A DNA stretch of 64,000 nucleotides from CADEEN01 sp963840805 (lineage in GTDB: Bacteria > Pseudomonadota > Gammaproteobacteria > Burkholderiales > Burkholderiaceae_C), in assembly GCA_963840805.1 (NCBI GenBank), contig CAWJAJ010000006.1, positions 1 through 64,000 on the forward strand. Direction: 5' to 3'. Positions 8,523 to 17,386 of this stretch are shown here, piece by piece. Position numbers and translations under genes: made by a program. Under the pieces are notes generated by a model. That model did no database searches. It saw nothing but the letters and a program-made list of their open reading frames with translations, and was not told where the DNA came from. The number at the start of each line of letters is the position of its first letter. Position 1 is the first letter of the stretch.

Positions 8523-9608
8523 TTACTGCGCCGGGACAGCGGCCGGCCGGCGAATCATCATCACCACCAGCGTCACCACCGTCAGCGGCACGACAAAACT
8601 CATCATCACGCCCGAGTAAGCGGGCAGCGCGTCGTGCTGCTGCGCGGCCAGTATCAGGTAGGTCACGTAGGCGGCGTAATAGCCGAGAAAGACGCCACCT
8701 TCCCAGCGCGCGATCTCACGGCCGGTCATGAACACCGGCAGGCAGGCCAGCGCCACCGCCAACATCACCCAGATGTCGAAGGACAGCAGCGACGGCGCCA
8801 TCACCAGGCCCAGATCACCCGACACCAACCCCGACAGACCCAGGCAACCCAGGATGTTGAAGGTGTTGCTGCCCACCACGTTGCCCACCGCGATATCGCG
8901 CTCGCCCTTGAGCGCCGCGGCGATGCTGGTGGCCACCTCGGGCATGCTGGTGCCGGCGGCAACGATGGTCAGCCCGATGACCAGATCACTCACGCCCATG
9001 GCCTTTGCGAAGCCAACCGCCGAATCCACCAGCAAGTCGGAACCGAACACCAAAGCCACCAGGCCGACGCCGATGAGACCCGTCTGCGCCGCCCAGTGGC
9101 TGTCCCAGGCGCCCGGCGCGGCAGGCTGCAGTTCGCCGGCGAACTCGTCCTTCGCGGCCTGCGTCTCGCGGCGCGACTGCACCACCAGGAACACGGTGTA
9201 GGCCAGCACCAGAGCGAACATCAGGCCACCGTCGGTCATCGACAACCGGCCGTCCAGCCCCAGGACCAACAACAGCAGGCTGGCGCCCAGCATGATGGGC
9301 ACCTCCTGGCGGATCAACTGGATGTTGACGACCAGCGGTGTGATCAAAGCGCTCAGCCCCAGGATGAACAGCACATTGAAGATGTTGCTGCCCACCACGT
9401 TGCCGATGGCGATGTCAGTGCGGCCGCCAAACACGGCGCCGACGCTCACCGCCACCTCCGGTGCGCTGGTGCCGAACGCGACGATGGTCAAGCCGACCAC
9501 CAGCGGGCTGATGCCGAAGGACAGTGCCAGCTTCGATGCACCGCGGACCAGGATGTTGGCACCGACGACCAGCAAGATCAGGCCGGCGGCAAAAGTCAGG
9601 AAACTCAT
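8523..9608 (-). CDS. CaCA-family Na+/Ca2+ exchanger (YrbG-like)
   Basis: A 361-residue protein with two inverted homologous halves, each with an alpha-repeat: VAFGTSAPEVAVSVGAVFGG then GNVVGSNIFN in the first half, and VAAGTSMPEVATSIAAALKG then GNVVGSNTFN in the second. These acidic repeats bind cations in CaCA exchangers. ATG 9608 is chosen because it directly precedes the first helix. With only 4 bp to mrpAB it looks like the first gene of the antiporter operon, a pairing of calcium/sodium exchange with Mrp. Confidence 0.9.
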   Translation of the reverse strand: MSFLTFAAGLILLVVGANILVRGASKLALSFGISPLVVGLTIVAFGTSAPEVAVSVGAVFGGRTDIAIGNVVGSNIFNVLFILGLSALITPLVVNIQLIRQEVPIMLGASLLLLVLGLDGRLSMTDGGLMFALVLAYTVFLVVQSRRETQAAKDEFAGELQPAAPGAWDSHWAAQTGLIGVGLVALVFGSDLLVDSAVGFAKAMGVSDLVIGLTIVAAGTSMPEVATSIAAALKGERDIAVGNVVGSNTFNILGCLGLSGLVSGDLGLVMAPSLLSFDIWVMLAVALACLPVFMTGREIARWEGGVFLGYYAAYVTYLILAAQQHDALPAYSGVMMSFVVPLTVVTLVVMMIRRPAAVPAQ

Positions 9609-9710
9609 GGGGGTCGGTGCGGTTGGTTCGATGCAACGCGCGTCGAGGATGCTAAGACCGCCAGTGTGCCGCCCTTCTGGCTTTGAACGAACCTGCATGA
9701 ATCGCACCTA

Positions 9711-9724
9711 GGATTCGGTTTTCC
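9711..9724. promoter_or_regulatory. 14-bp motif before nhaR (copy 2)
   Basis: GGATTCGGTTTTCC, identical to 2397-2410, ends 15 bp before the nhaR start codon in the 131-bp divergent region between nhaR and the exchanger-mrp operon. The position suits autoregulation or activation of the divergent operon by NhaR; this is inference. Confidence 0.4.
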
Positions 9725-9739
9725 CGCACCGGAGGACGC

Positions 9740-10621
9740 ATGCTGAACTATCGCCATCTTCACTACTTCTGGGTCGTCACCAAGGAGGGCGGCTTCGCCC
9801 GGGCCGCCGAGCGGCTGGACATGGCGGTGCAGACCATCAGCGCGCAGGTGCGCGAGCTGGAGAAGGCGCTGGGCCACCAGCTCCTCAAGCCCTCGGGCCG
9901 TGGCGTGGCCCTCACCGAGGCGGGCCAGGCCGCCTTCGCGCGCGCCGAGGAGATCTTCCAGCTGGGCCAGTGCATCCCCGACGAGGTGCGAGAGGCGGCC
10001 AGCGGCAAGGTGGCTCGCCTGGCGGTTGGCCTCTCCGATGGCATCTCAAAGCTTGCAGCCCATGCGCTGCTGGAGCCCGTGTTGGGCACCGCCAACCTTC
10101 GGCTCGTTTGCCACGAGGGCGAGTTCGAGCAACTGCTCAGCGAACTGGCGCTGCATCACCTGGACCTGGTGCTGGCCGGCCAGGCGGCACCGCGAAATCC
10201 GAACCTGCGTCTCACCAGCGAGCGGCTCGTCGACTCACCCGTCGAGTGGTACGGTCCGGCCAGGCTGGTCGGCAAGACGGAGCGCGACCGCTTTCCACAA
10301 AGCCTCAACGACCTGCCCGTGCTGCTGCCCACGGGGCATTCGGCCCTGCGCCCGACGCTGGACCACTGGTTCGAGACGCAGGGCCTGCGGCCCCGCATCG
10401 TCGGCGAGTTCGAGGACAGCGCGCTGCTCGCGGTCTTCGCGGCTCGCGGCCTGGGCGTCTTCCCGGTCAGTCGGCTCGGCGCGGACGACGTCGGCCTGAT
10501 GCGCGGGCTTCGCTTGCTCGGCAGCAGCGATGGCGTAAAGGAGGAGATCCACGCCATCCGCTCGCGTCGCGGCCAGCACCACCCCCTGGTGATGCAGGTG
10601 GTGGCTGCGGCTCGCCCTTGA
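9740..10621 (+). CDS. nhaR: LysR-family regulator NhaR
   Basis: A 293-residue LysR-type regulator. The N-terminal winged helix begins MLNYRHLHYFWVVTKEGGFA, the NhaR form in which Tyr-Phe-Trp precedes the recognition helix (AAERLDMAVQTISAQVRELE). The C-terminal co-inducer domain is complete. NhaR activates sodium/proton antiporter genes in response to Na+. Here it is divergent from the exchanger-mrp operon, which it most likely controls. The ATG is preceded by GGAGG (9732-9736). Confidence 0.88.
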   Translation: MLNYRHLHYFWVVTKEGGFARAAERLDMAVQTISAQVRELEKALGHQLLKPSGRGVALTEAGQAAFARAEEIFQLGQCIPDEVREAASGKVARLAVGLSDGISKLAAHALLEPVLGTANLRLVCHEGEFEQLLSELALHHLDLVLAGQAAPRNPNLRLTSERLVDSPVEWYGPARLVGKTERDRFPQSLNDLPVLLPTGHSALRPTLDHWFETQGLRPRIVGEFEDSALLAVFAARGLGVFPVSRLGADDVGLMRGLRLLGSSDGVKEEIHAIRSRRGQHHPLVMQVVAAARP

Positions 10622-10627
10622 ATGTGT

Positions 10628-10647
10628 CCTGATCGACCCCGATCAGG
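10628..10647. terminator. bidirectional terminator-like hairpin
   Basis: CCTGATCG-ACCC-CGATCAGG is a perfect 8-bp stem with a 4-nt loop between the convergent ends of nhaR (stop 10621) and the TerB-like gene; its right arm contains that gene's stop codon. There is no long T tract, so strength is uncertain. Confidence 0.5.
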
Positions 10648-11077
10648 CAGCGTGGCGATGGGCCACCTTCGTGACGCTCGGCTCCTCGCCATCGACCAGC
10701 TTCCAATGGTGCCGCGCGGCCTCCACCACCATGGTTTCGCCGTCGGCCAGATGGCCATCGGCCCGCGCCGCGGCCAGGGACAGACGCAGCACCTTCCTTT
10801 GCAGCGCCGGATCGGAGATCTCGGCCATCAATGACGCCAAGGCGCTGTCATCGACGTTGCCGATGAGCGAACCTGTCTCGTACCCACCCGCCAGCAGTTC
10901 TTCGCACAGCGTGCGAACGATGTGCGGCAGGACTTGGGGCTCCAGCCCGAGTTCGCGCTCCGCGCCCAACTTCTTGAGGATGTCGAACTCGGAACTGCAC
11001 ACGTGACCGTCGGAGATGAGCACCAACGCGACGATGCGCGCGGCGGCTTCTGGGCTGTTATGGGGGTAGCTGCGCAT
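10643..11077 (-). CDS. TerB-like tellurite-resistance domain protein (copy 1)
   Basis: A 144-residue cytoplasmic helical protein starting MRSYPHNSPEAAARIVALVL. It has the TerB/DjlA-type pattern of acidic ADG motifs, first SDGHVCSSEFDIL near residue 22 and again ADGHLADGETMVV near residue 110, which in TerB-like proteins bind divalent metal. A clear paralogue lies at 16002-16436 and shares the MRSYP-NSP-AAARIVAL N-terminus. The specific role is unknown; TerB-like domains are tied to envelope or chemical stress. Confidence 0.65.
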   Translation of the reverse strand: MRSYPHNSPEAAARIVALVLISDGHVCSSEFDILKKLGAERELGLEPQVLPHIVRTLCEELLAGGYETGSLIGNVDDSALASLMAEISDPALQRKVLRLSLAAARADGHLADGETMVVEAARHHWKLVDGEEPSVTKVAHRHAA

Positions 11078-11447
11078 GGTGCGTCTCCGTTGAGATAAGT
11101 CAGGCTGAGGTGACAAGCTGGGTTCGGACTCAATCGTCCCGATCGAAATTGCGGCGGTCCGACTGGCGTGTCCGGCGCTCGGCCGGGATCGGGATGGGAA
11201 TGAGCATCGGTTCCTGCCGCGGTGCCCATCCCCTGAGAGCTTCCTTCAGCAAGTGCAGGCGCTGTACCAGGCGGGCAAGCACGAGGGATGCGAGATGCAA
11301 GGAAATCTTCATGGCGGGTGAGCCCGGGAGTGATGACAGGCTGGAATATGCAGCCGGTCTTCATTCGAAAGAAGCGGCACTTCCGAGACTTCGACTCAGG
11401 AAAATTCGAACTCGCCGGAAGATGATGCACCCGTCGCAAAGCCGCAC
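11078..11447. other. intergenic with one doubtful 60-codon frame
   Basis: Between the TerB-like gene and the metallophosphoesterase gene. A minus-strand frame at 11130-11312 would encode 60 residues starting MKISLHLASLVLARLVQRLH, an amphipathic leucine-rich start followed by a basic, Pro-Ile-rich section. No family is recognised and ribosome binding evidence is weak, so I leave it as a possible small gene. Upstream sequence around 11330-11430 is relatively AT-rich and may hold a promoter. Confidence 0.3.
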
Positions 11448-12244
11448 TCACGCCCTGTCCGGTCGGACCTCGCTGACCTTGGCGAGCCGGAAAGCCCGCT
11501 CGTCGGCCTCGTAGTCCCACTGCTCGATCCGACAGCATCCTGGAGCCGCATCCGCGCCCCAGCGCAGCAGGTTCACCGAGTTGGGCGCGCCATCGCGCAC
11601 GCGGGACGACACGGCCGTGCCCGCCTGCACGGCCCACAGCGGACGCGCCAGGCCTTGCAGCGGCATGACGTAGGGCAGGTGGATGTGACCGCCGATGACG
11701 AGGTCGGCGCCGGCTTCAGCCCAACGCCGCAGCGCGGCCGCATGCCCGCGCAGTCGGTTGGGCTCGTCCTCGGCACGCGTCACGGCCATGGGCTGGTGCA
11801 CCACCACCACGCGCAGCTGCGCAGGGTCGGCATGCTCCACAAGTCGGGCCACACGGTCGATCTGCAGCGCGGACACCTCGCCATTTTTGTGTCGCCAGGG
11901 TCGCGTGGTGTTGACGCACACCACCAGCAGTTCTGCAGAGCGGTGCACGGGCTCGAGATCCGTCCCGAACGCGGCGCTGTACCGCGCATACGGGCTGCGC
12001 AGGCGCGCCCACAGATCGAAGAGCGGGATGTCGTGGTTGCCTGGAACGGCCAGCACCGGCGCCCCCAGGCGGTCCACGAACGAGCGTGCCGCGCGAAACT
12101 GGGCCGGCCGAGCGCGCTGCGTGATGTCGCCCGACAGCAAAACCACGTCAGGACGCTGCTGCTGGGCCAGCGTGCCCAGGGCTTCGACGACCGCGTCTGC
12201 TCGGTGCCGAAGTGCGTGTCGGAAATCTGCAGCAGGACGCTCAA
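11448..12244 (-). CDS. calcineurin-like metallophosphoesterase, frame broken
   Basis: All four metal-binding blocks of the calcineurin-like family are present: ISDTHF, LLSGDIT, PGNHD and GGHIHLP, followed by a C-terminal beta region. The first block is in a different frame from the rest, so one base is gained or lost near 12190-12200; the joined product is about 265 residues. A TTG at 12242-12244 overlaps the lipid-kinase stop (TTGA) and is the only start compatible with the first motif. The substrate is unknown; relatives act on cyclic nucleotides or nucleotide-linked lipids. The break is probably a sequence error. Confidence 0.7.
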
Positions 12245-13240
12245 GGTGCCGCCCTCTCGGAGCTGGACCGGGCCTCGATGACGGCAGCGTCGCGCTGTGG
12301 CGTCAGCAGATAAAGCGGTTTGGCGAGCACGTGAAAGTCGAGCGGCGCGCGCATCGTCGTCACCTCGCCATCGAAGGCCACCTTCACCCCGCTGCGGCCT
12401 TGCGGCAGCGTGGGCCGCACCACCAGGTGCTCGAACTCGAAGCGCTCCACGCCCTGCGGCTTCGCCCAGCCTGCCCATGGCGCCATGCAGCATCAGGCCG
12501 ATCATCGACAGCGTTCCGATAGGCCGCAGCATGAGCGCGGCCATGCTGCCGTCGCCTGGCGTGCCGGCCAGGGTGTCCTCGGGCTCCGCGCCGAACTGCT
12601 GCAGCTGCAGGCGGTTGTTGCCCACGAACAGCGTCAAGGTCTGCACGTCGCGCACCTTGCCACCCATCTCGATGTGCAGTCGCAACCGGCGCTGTGCGCG
12701 CAGCAGCGTCGCACAGGCCGCCACGAACGCCACCCAGCGGCTGCGACCGAAGCGTGCCTTGTAGGCTTCACGGTCTTCCAGCAGGTCGGGATAGAGCCCG
12801 AGGCTGGCGTTGACAAGGAACACGCGGTCGTTGATGCCGGCCACTTGAACCGGGGCCGGCACCGCATGCAGCAACTGGCGGACGGCATCGGCCGGGTCTG
12901 CGGGGATGCCGTGCGTGCGGGCAAAGTAGTTGAACGTGCCCTGCGGCACCACGCCCATGGCGCAGCCTGCGGCGTGTGCGGCCTGCGCCACGGTGTTGAG
13001 CGTGCCGTCGCCACCGACGGCGACCACGGCCGTGCGGGTGGCGATCGCCCTTGTCGCAGCCTCGTGCGACACGCAGCTCAACCCGGCGGGGCTGCAGAAC
13101 AGCAAGTCACCTCGCCGTCCACCAGCCCGCAGCGCGGCTTCGACGACTTCGCGCTTCGCCTCCGCGTCGCTGCTGCCCGCTGCCGCATTGATGACGAACT
13201 GGAGCGGTGACGCGAGGTCGATTTCGGGGAAAGCGGCCAT
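12241..13240 (-). CDS. diacylglycerol/lipid kinase-like protein, frame broken
   Basis: The N-terminal DAGK catalytic domain is intact: FVINAAAGSSD near the start, then the signature VAVGGDGTLNTVAQAAHAAG and the PQGTFNYFARTHGIP loop. The C-terminal domain continues in another frame (VERFEFEHLVVRP to the end), placing an indel near 12470-12480. The joined product is about 330 residues, normal for YegS/DgkB-like kinases, which phosphorylate lipids or sphingoid bases with ATP. It is translationally coupled to the metallophosphoesterase by TTGA, so a lipid or nucleotide-signal role may be shared. Confidence 0.7.
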
Positions 13241-13301
13241 GGGGCTGTCGAGACAGGACGCGGCGATTGGCCTCATTTCAGACAGACCGGGGCGGACGAT
13301 C

Positions 13302-14391
13302 TCAATCGTGGCGCAGCAGGTCACCGAAGACGGTGTGCTCGCCCTCCTTGCGATCGGCGCCAGGCGCGTCGTACAGCACGAGCCAGCGCGCCTTGCCGCC
13401 CGCCAGCGCCGGCGGCAGGTCGCAGATGGCTTCGGCGCGGTTGGTGCCGCGTCCGTGCGGCAGTGGCACCGACTCGGTCAGCGCCGACTCGAAGCGCACC
13501 GGCTCGCGGTTGGCGGCCAGCAAGGGCCGGGCGGCAGGCCACTTGAAGACGCGGATGTCGCCGTTCAGCACCATCGTCGGGCCGGCCAGGATGTAGAGGT
13601 CGTCGCCGGAGAAGTGCAGGTCCCGCACGCCCAGGCCGTCGAGCTGCAGGAAGTGCTTGCGGATCAGCGTGCCGCTGTCGTCCAGGGGCGCCAGGCGCAG
13701 CTGGTCACCGCGCGCCTCGACCGCGATCTCGAGCAGCGCCGACCAGCCGCGCAGCACCGGGCCGCGCAGGCCGAGCAGCAGCCGGCGGCCGTCCACGGCC
13801 AGGCCTTCGATGTCGAAGCCGTTGTCCTTGCCCGGGATGGCCATGTACGGCCCGAAGTGGGGGTCATCCGCGAGCGCACGGGTGAGCAGGTTCGTTTGCG
13901 CATCGCCCTTCAGGCGCAGCGCCCGCCGGCCGTCCTGGGCCTGCCGCACCAGGCAGGGCTCGCCCTTGGCGTCGGGCTCGATGGGCAGGCAGGCCAGCAG
14001 GCGACGATTGCCGTCCAGCGCCACCTTCGCCAGCCGCTTGGCGTTTTCGGCGTGGCCTCGGTCCGGCTTGGCGTTCTTGCGCTTCAGGCCATGCGAGCCG
14101 ACCACCCAGAGGAAGCCATCGGCCACGGCCATGCCCTCCAGATCGGCCTCTTCCCCGGCCGTGCCGGGCAGGTCCAGCAGATCGGCGAGCGGGAAGTCGC
14201 GCACCTCGCCGAAGCGCAAGGCCTCGCGCCCCACGGGGTCGAGCCGGCGCAGGCGGTCCAGGCCGCAGGCTTCGTCGCCCGCCACCCAGAGCCAGTCGCC
14301 GGTGAAGGCCGCGCCGGACAGATTGGATTTGAACCAGGGAGTCAGGAGCGAACTCCAGACGGACGGCATTGGCGGTTCGGGCGTTGGGCAT
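13302..14391 (-). CDS. DUF3616 protein, probable frame break near the start
   Basis: From 14369 the frame gives a 355-residue protein typical of DUF3616: SGAAFTGDWLWVAGDEACGL, then repeated beta-propeller-like blades such as DLEGMAVADGFLWVVGSHG and DIEGLAVDGRRLLLGLRGP. The expected N-terminus (MPNARTANAVRLEFAPDS) is in a neighbouring frame from ATG 14391, so one indel near 14320 is likely. No enzymatic function is established for the family. It stands alone on the minus strand, convergent with the lipid kinase promoter side. Confidence 0.65.
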
Positions 14392-14595
14392 CGGGTGCTT
14401 CTCCAAAGGGTGACGTGCCAAGAAGGCTGGCGTGCTGCAACGCGTGCCGGCCGGAGCCACCAAACCCCGAAGTCTGCGGCCGAAGCTCCGTCTTATGTTC
14501 AGGTTTATCCGATGTTCTCGTTCCTGAAAGGCTGCTTTTCCAGAACCGCCAGTCGCCCCACATTCCGTCTGTCCCACAACCGATGGAGATCCGTG

Positions 14596-14937
14596 ATGCA
14601 AGTGCTCTTCAAGTCCCGCCATCCGCAAGCCACTGAATTGCGCGACCTGACCGAGCGCCGCGTGCGCTTCGTGCTGCGACGCCTGGGCTGGCTGGTGCCA
14701 CGCGCCGAGGTGCAGATGTCCGACGTGAACGGACCGCGCGGCGGCATCGACAAGCGCTGCCAGGTGGAACTGCGGACCGATGGCGCAGGGTCGGTGGTCG
14801 TCGCCTCCGTGGCCAGCGACTGGCGCACTGCGCTGGACAACGCGCTCGCGCGCGCTGCGCGCTTCCTCATGCGCCTTTGGCGCCGAGGGAGTGACTCCCG
14901 CCGCATGCGCCAACGCTTCATCAGTCACGAACGCTGA
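14596..14937 (+). CDS. HPF/RaiA-type ribosome-associated factor
   Basis: A 113-residue protein with the beta-alpha-beta-beta-beta-alpha layout of short hibernation-promoting factors: RHPQATELRDLTERRVRFVL, a central hydrophobic strand region (VELRTDGAGSVVVAS), then DWRTALDNALARAARFLMRL and a basic tail. Such proteins bind the 30S decoding region and hold ribosomes inactive in stress or stationary phase. It is followed 27 bp later by the Bax-inhibitor gene on the same strand, and probably begins a four-gene stress operon (HPF, BI-1, zf-TFIIB, TerB-like). Confidence 0.7.
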   Translation: MQVLFKSRHPQATELRDLTERRVRFVLRRLGWLVPRAEVQMSDVNGPRGGIDKRCQVELRTDGAGSVVVASVASDWRTALDNALARAARFLMRLWRRGSDSRRMRQRFISHER

Positions 14938-14964
14938 ACTCGAACGACCCAAGGACTCGACACC

Positions 14965-15681
14965 ATGAACTCCATGACGCCCATCCCCTCGACCGCTCGC
15001 CCGGAGGCCGCGCATTCGGCGCCGATCGCCGCAGGCAGCGCGACACCCGCGGATGTCGCCGGTACGAGCCGTGTGTTGCGCAACACGTACGCCTTGCTGT
15101 CGATGACGCTGCTGTTCAGCGCGGCCATCGCCGCTGCCAGCGTGGCGTTCCAGCTGCCGGCGCCGGGCATCCTGCTGACCCTGGGCGGCTACTTCGGCCT
15201 GCTTTTCGCCGTCTACAGGTTCAAGAACAGCGGCTGGGCCTTGCCCGCGGTGTTTGCGCTGACGGGCTTCATGGGCTACTCGCTGGGGCCGGTGCTGGCC
15301 AAGTCGCTGGCACTGCCCGGCGGTGCACAGGTCGTGACCCTGGCCCTGGCAGCCACGGGCGCCACCTTCCTGGCCTTGTCGGCCTGGGTCTTGACGACCC
15401 GTCGCGACTTCAGCTTCATGGGCGGCTTCCTGTTCGCCGGCATGGTCATCGCGCTGATTGCCGGCCTGGGCGCCGTGTTCCTGCAGATTCCTGCGTTGGG
15501 CCTGGCCGTGGCCGCGATGGTGGCGCTGCTGTCGGCCGGCCTGATTCTGTTCGAGACCAGCCGCATCGTCACCGGTGGCGAAACCAACTACGTGCTGGCC
15601 ACCGTCGGGCTGTACGTCTCGATCTTCAACCTGTTCACGAGTCTGCTGAGCCTTTTCGGCTTCGGCAGCTCGGATGAATGA
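14965..15681 (+). CDS. Bax inhibitor-1/YccA family membrane protein
   Basis: A 238-residue protein with a 45-residue Ala/Pro-rich N-terminus and seven membrane helices. VLRNTYALLSMTLLFSAAIA and TGFMGYSLGPVL are typical of the BI-1/YccA family, as is the ETSRIVTGGETNYVLAT segment before the last helix, which carries the conserved acidic pair. Bacterial members act as inner-membrane leak channels or modulators of FtsH. Confidence 0.85.
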   Translation: MNSMTPIPSTARPEAAHSAPIAAGSATPADVAGTSRVLRNTYALLSMTLLFSAAIAAASVAFQLPAPGILLTLGGYFGLLFAVYRFKNSGWALPAVFALTGFMGYSLGPVLAKSLALPGGAQVVTLALAATGATFLALSAWVLTTRRDFSFMGGFLFAGMVIALIAGLGAVFLQIPALGLAVAAMVALLSAGLILFETSRIVTGGETNYVLATVGLYVSIFNLFTSLLSLFGFGSSDE

Positions 15682-15701
15682 ACCCTCACCAGGAACACCC
15701 C

Positions 15702-15968
15702 ATGAAATGCCCCACCTGCACCGACACCGCACTCGTGATGAGCGATCGCCAGGGCGTCGAGATCGACTACTGCCCGCAATGCCGCGGCGTCTGGCTGGAC
15801 CGCGGCGAACTCGACAAGCTGATCGAGCGCTCGGCCACGGCGGCATCGACGCCAGCCCGCGACGGTGCTGCCCGATCGCAGCCCCAGTTCGTTGACTCCG
15901 ACTACGACCACGGCCGAAGCCCGCAGGGCGGCCGGAAGAAGTCCTGGCTGAGCGACATCTTCGACTGA
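15702..15968 (+). CDS. zf-TFIIB domain zinc protein
   Basis: An 88-residue protein with one N-terminal zinc ribbon: CPTCTDTALVM, then YCPQCRGVWLDRGELDKLI, where the CPxC pairs and the W-LDRGEL motif define the zf-TFIIB family. The C-terminal half is low-complexity and basic, ending KKSWLSDIFD, as in other members. Function is unknown. It sits 20 bp after the BI-1 gene and 33 bp before the TerB-like gene, consistent with one transcript. Confidence 0.85.
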   Translation: MKCPTCTDTALVMSDRQGVEIDYCPQCRGVWLDRGELDKLIERSATAASTPARDGAARSQPQFVDSDYDHGRSPQGGRKKSWLSDIFD

Positions 15969-16001
15969 CCCGCGACCGACGGCACCCAAGGGAGACCCAT
16001 C

Positions 16002-16436
16002 ATGCGCAGTTATCCCGCGAATAGCCCGCAAGCCGCCGCCCGAATCGTCGCCCTGACGGTGGTGGCAGACGGCGACATCGGAGACGCCGAGATCGAGTGG
16101 CTCGACCGTCTTGCCGTGCATGAGCAGCTGGGTCTGGCGCGGCATGAGTTGCACGCACTGCTGGACACCTTCTGCGAAGACTTGCTTTCGAGCGGCCAGT
16201 TGCAATGGGCCGACGCCTGCCCGGTGGACGAACGCACGCTGGCAGACCTGATGGGCGAGATCCAAGACCCCGCGCTGCGGCTTACCCTGTTGCGCGTGTG
16301 TGTCGAACTTGCAGAGGCCGACGCCCATGTCGACGAAGGCGAATCGACCGTGCTCGTCGCCGCAGTCGAGCATTGGGGCTTGCACCGTGAGATGTTTCGG
16401 CCGTCCTCCCGGAACTGGCCGGCTCGCCTTGCCTGA
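16002..16436 (+). CDS. TerB-like domain protein (copy 2)
   Basis: A 144-residue paralogue of 10643-11077, starting MRSYPANSPQAAARIVALTV. The acidic motifs are ADGDIGDAEIEWLD near residue 24 and EADAHVDEGESTVLV near residue 105. The central part differs strongly from copy 1 while both ends align, as expected for an old duplication. It is last in the HPF/BI-1/zf-TFIIB group. Confidence 0.65.
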   Translation: MRSYPANSPQAAARIVALTVVADGDIGDAEIEWLDRLAVHEQLGLARHELHALLDTFCEDLLSSGQLQWADACPVDERTLADLMGEIQDPALRLTLLRVCVELAEADAHVDEGESTVLVAAVEHWGLHREMFRPSSRNWPARLA

Positions 16437-16500
16437 GCAGTCCGCGGTGTGGGTCTGTGGGCTTTCGGCGGGCATGTCGGAAGTGCCCCATGGAGTGCCC

Positions 16501-16523
16501 ATGATCGTGTCGACATCGATCAT
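16501..16523. terminator. dyad downstream of the TerB-like gene
   Basis: ATGATCG and CGATCAT form a 7-bp inverted repeat separated by 9 bases (TGTCGACAT, itself partly self-complementary), about 65 bp after the stop at 16436. There is no T tract, so it may be a terminator or a protein site. Confidence 0.3.
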
Positions 16524-16693
16524 GGCTGTCCGCTATGGAGACACAACCGCTATGTGAACGGCTGAGGTTGGTGGCTAATCAGGTTAGCGATTGACTTGCG
16601 GTCGATGAAGTGCTGTGCTTGCGCCCGGCACTCGGCTGAGCTCGCCGGCAGGCGCCCGGGTGCTCACCTTAACAACACCGTAGGAGAGTGACG

Positions 16694-17023
16694 ATGGCAA
16701 CTGTCCCAAAAGTGAAACGCCGCAATATCGTGAAGCCACTGGGCAAGGCTTGGGGCAAGACGATCCAGGAGATCGTCACGGAGGCTGCGCTGAAGCAGGC
16801 GCGCTTCGAGCTGCGCAGCGGCAAGCACGTCGACAAGGAAGAGGTCGACGTGGTCATCACAACGACTGTGCACATGTCGTTCCCTAAGAAGGGCAAGACG
16901 ATCACGGGCGACGGCGGCGTGAAGTGCAACTGCACGTCCTCCTCGGACAGCGCGGGCACCGTGTGCATCTGTGTCGGTCCAGGTGCCGCGGACTGCGACT
17001 GCCCGATCTTCGTCGTTGCCTAA
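16694..17023 (+). CDS. small protein with three C-x-C motifs (possible peptide precursor)
   Basis: A 109-residue product with a strong AGGAG (16682-16686) 7 bp before ATG 16694. Residues 1-70 are basic and helical (IVKPLGKAWGKTIQEIVTE). The last 32 residues contain the only cysteines, at 78, 80, 91, 93, 101 and 103, as CNC, CIC and CDC in a Gly/Ser/Asp-rich tail ending CPIFVVA. A leader-like part followed by a Cys-rich tail resembles a ribosomally made modified peptide precursor or a small metal-binding protein. No modifying enzyme or exporter is adjacent, and I recognise no family. Confidence 0.6.
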   Translation: MATVPKVKRRNIVKPLGKAWGKTIQEIVTEAALKQARFELRSGKHVDKEEVDVVITTTVHMSFPKKGKTITGDGGVKCNCTSSSDSAGTVCICVGPGAADCDCPIFVVA

Positions 17024-17386
17024 TTGGGACGGGCGGGCAGGCTGACGGTGCCCTTGATGTGCGTTGCCTGCCGACCGCAGCAAGCACCTGCCGCCGCAGC
17101 CGTCTGCTGGGGCGGCGGCACCTTGGGGCGGTTTCGCCACCTTAGGACTTTCGCAAGCCCTGAAAGTCCCTCGGCTGCAGCACGTCCCGTCTCGTAGCGC
17201 CGCCGGGAAGCTGCCGGCAGTGAAAGTCAGCCGGTGGCCGAATCGCGAAGGCCGCTGGCGAGGCATGCAGGCCCGCTCCCGCGTCATCGCGTTCGCCGAA
17301 GCTTGGCCACCCTGGCCGCCGGATCAATCCGCGTGCGGTCGTGCTGCCGTCAGGTGATCGATGCGATCACCGAACGCGAGGACGCC
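17024..17386. other. intergenic, possible remnant region
   Basis: Lies between the C-x-C protein gene and the 3' end of livF. No supportable gene was found on either strand. It contains a hairpin at 17353-17371. The livF group ends here although other liv components would normally accompany it, so this may be the scar of a deletion or rearrangement. Confidence 0.35.
17353..17371. terminator. hairpin downstream of livF
   Basis: GGTGATCG-ATG-CGATCACC is a perfect 8-bp inverted repeat with a 3-nt loop, 16 bp past the livF stop in the direction of transcription. It could terminate the long minus-strand group; no clear U tract follows. Confidence 0.45.
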
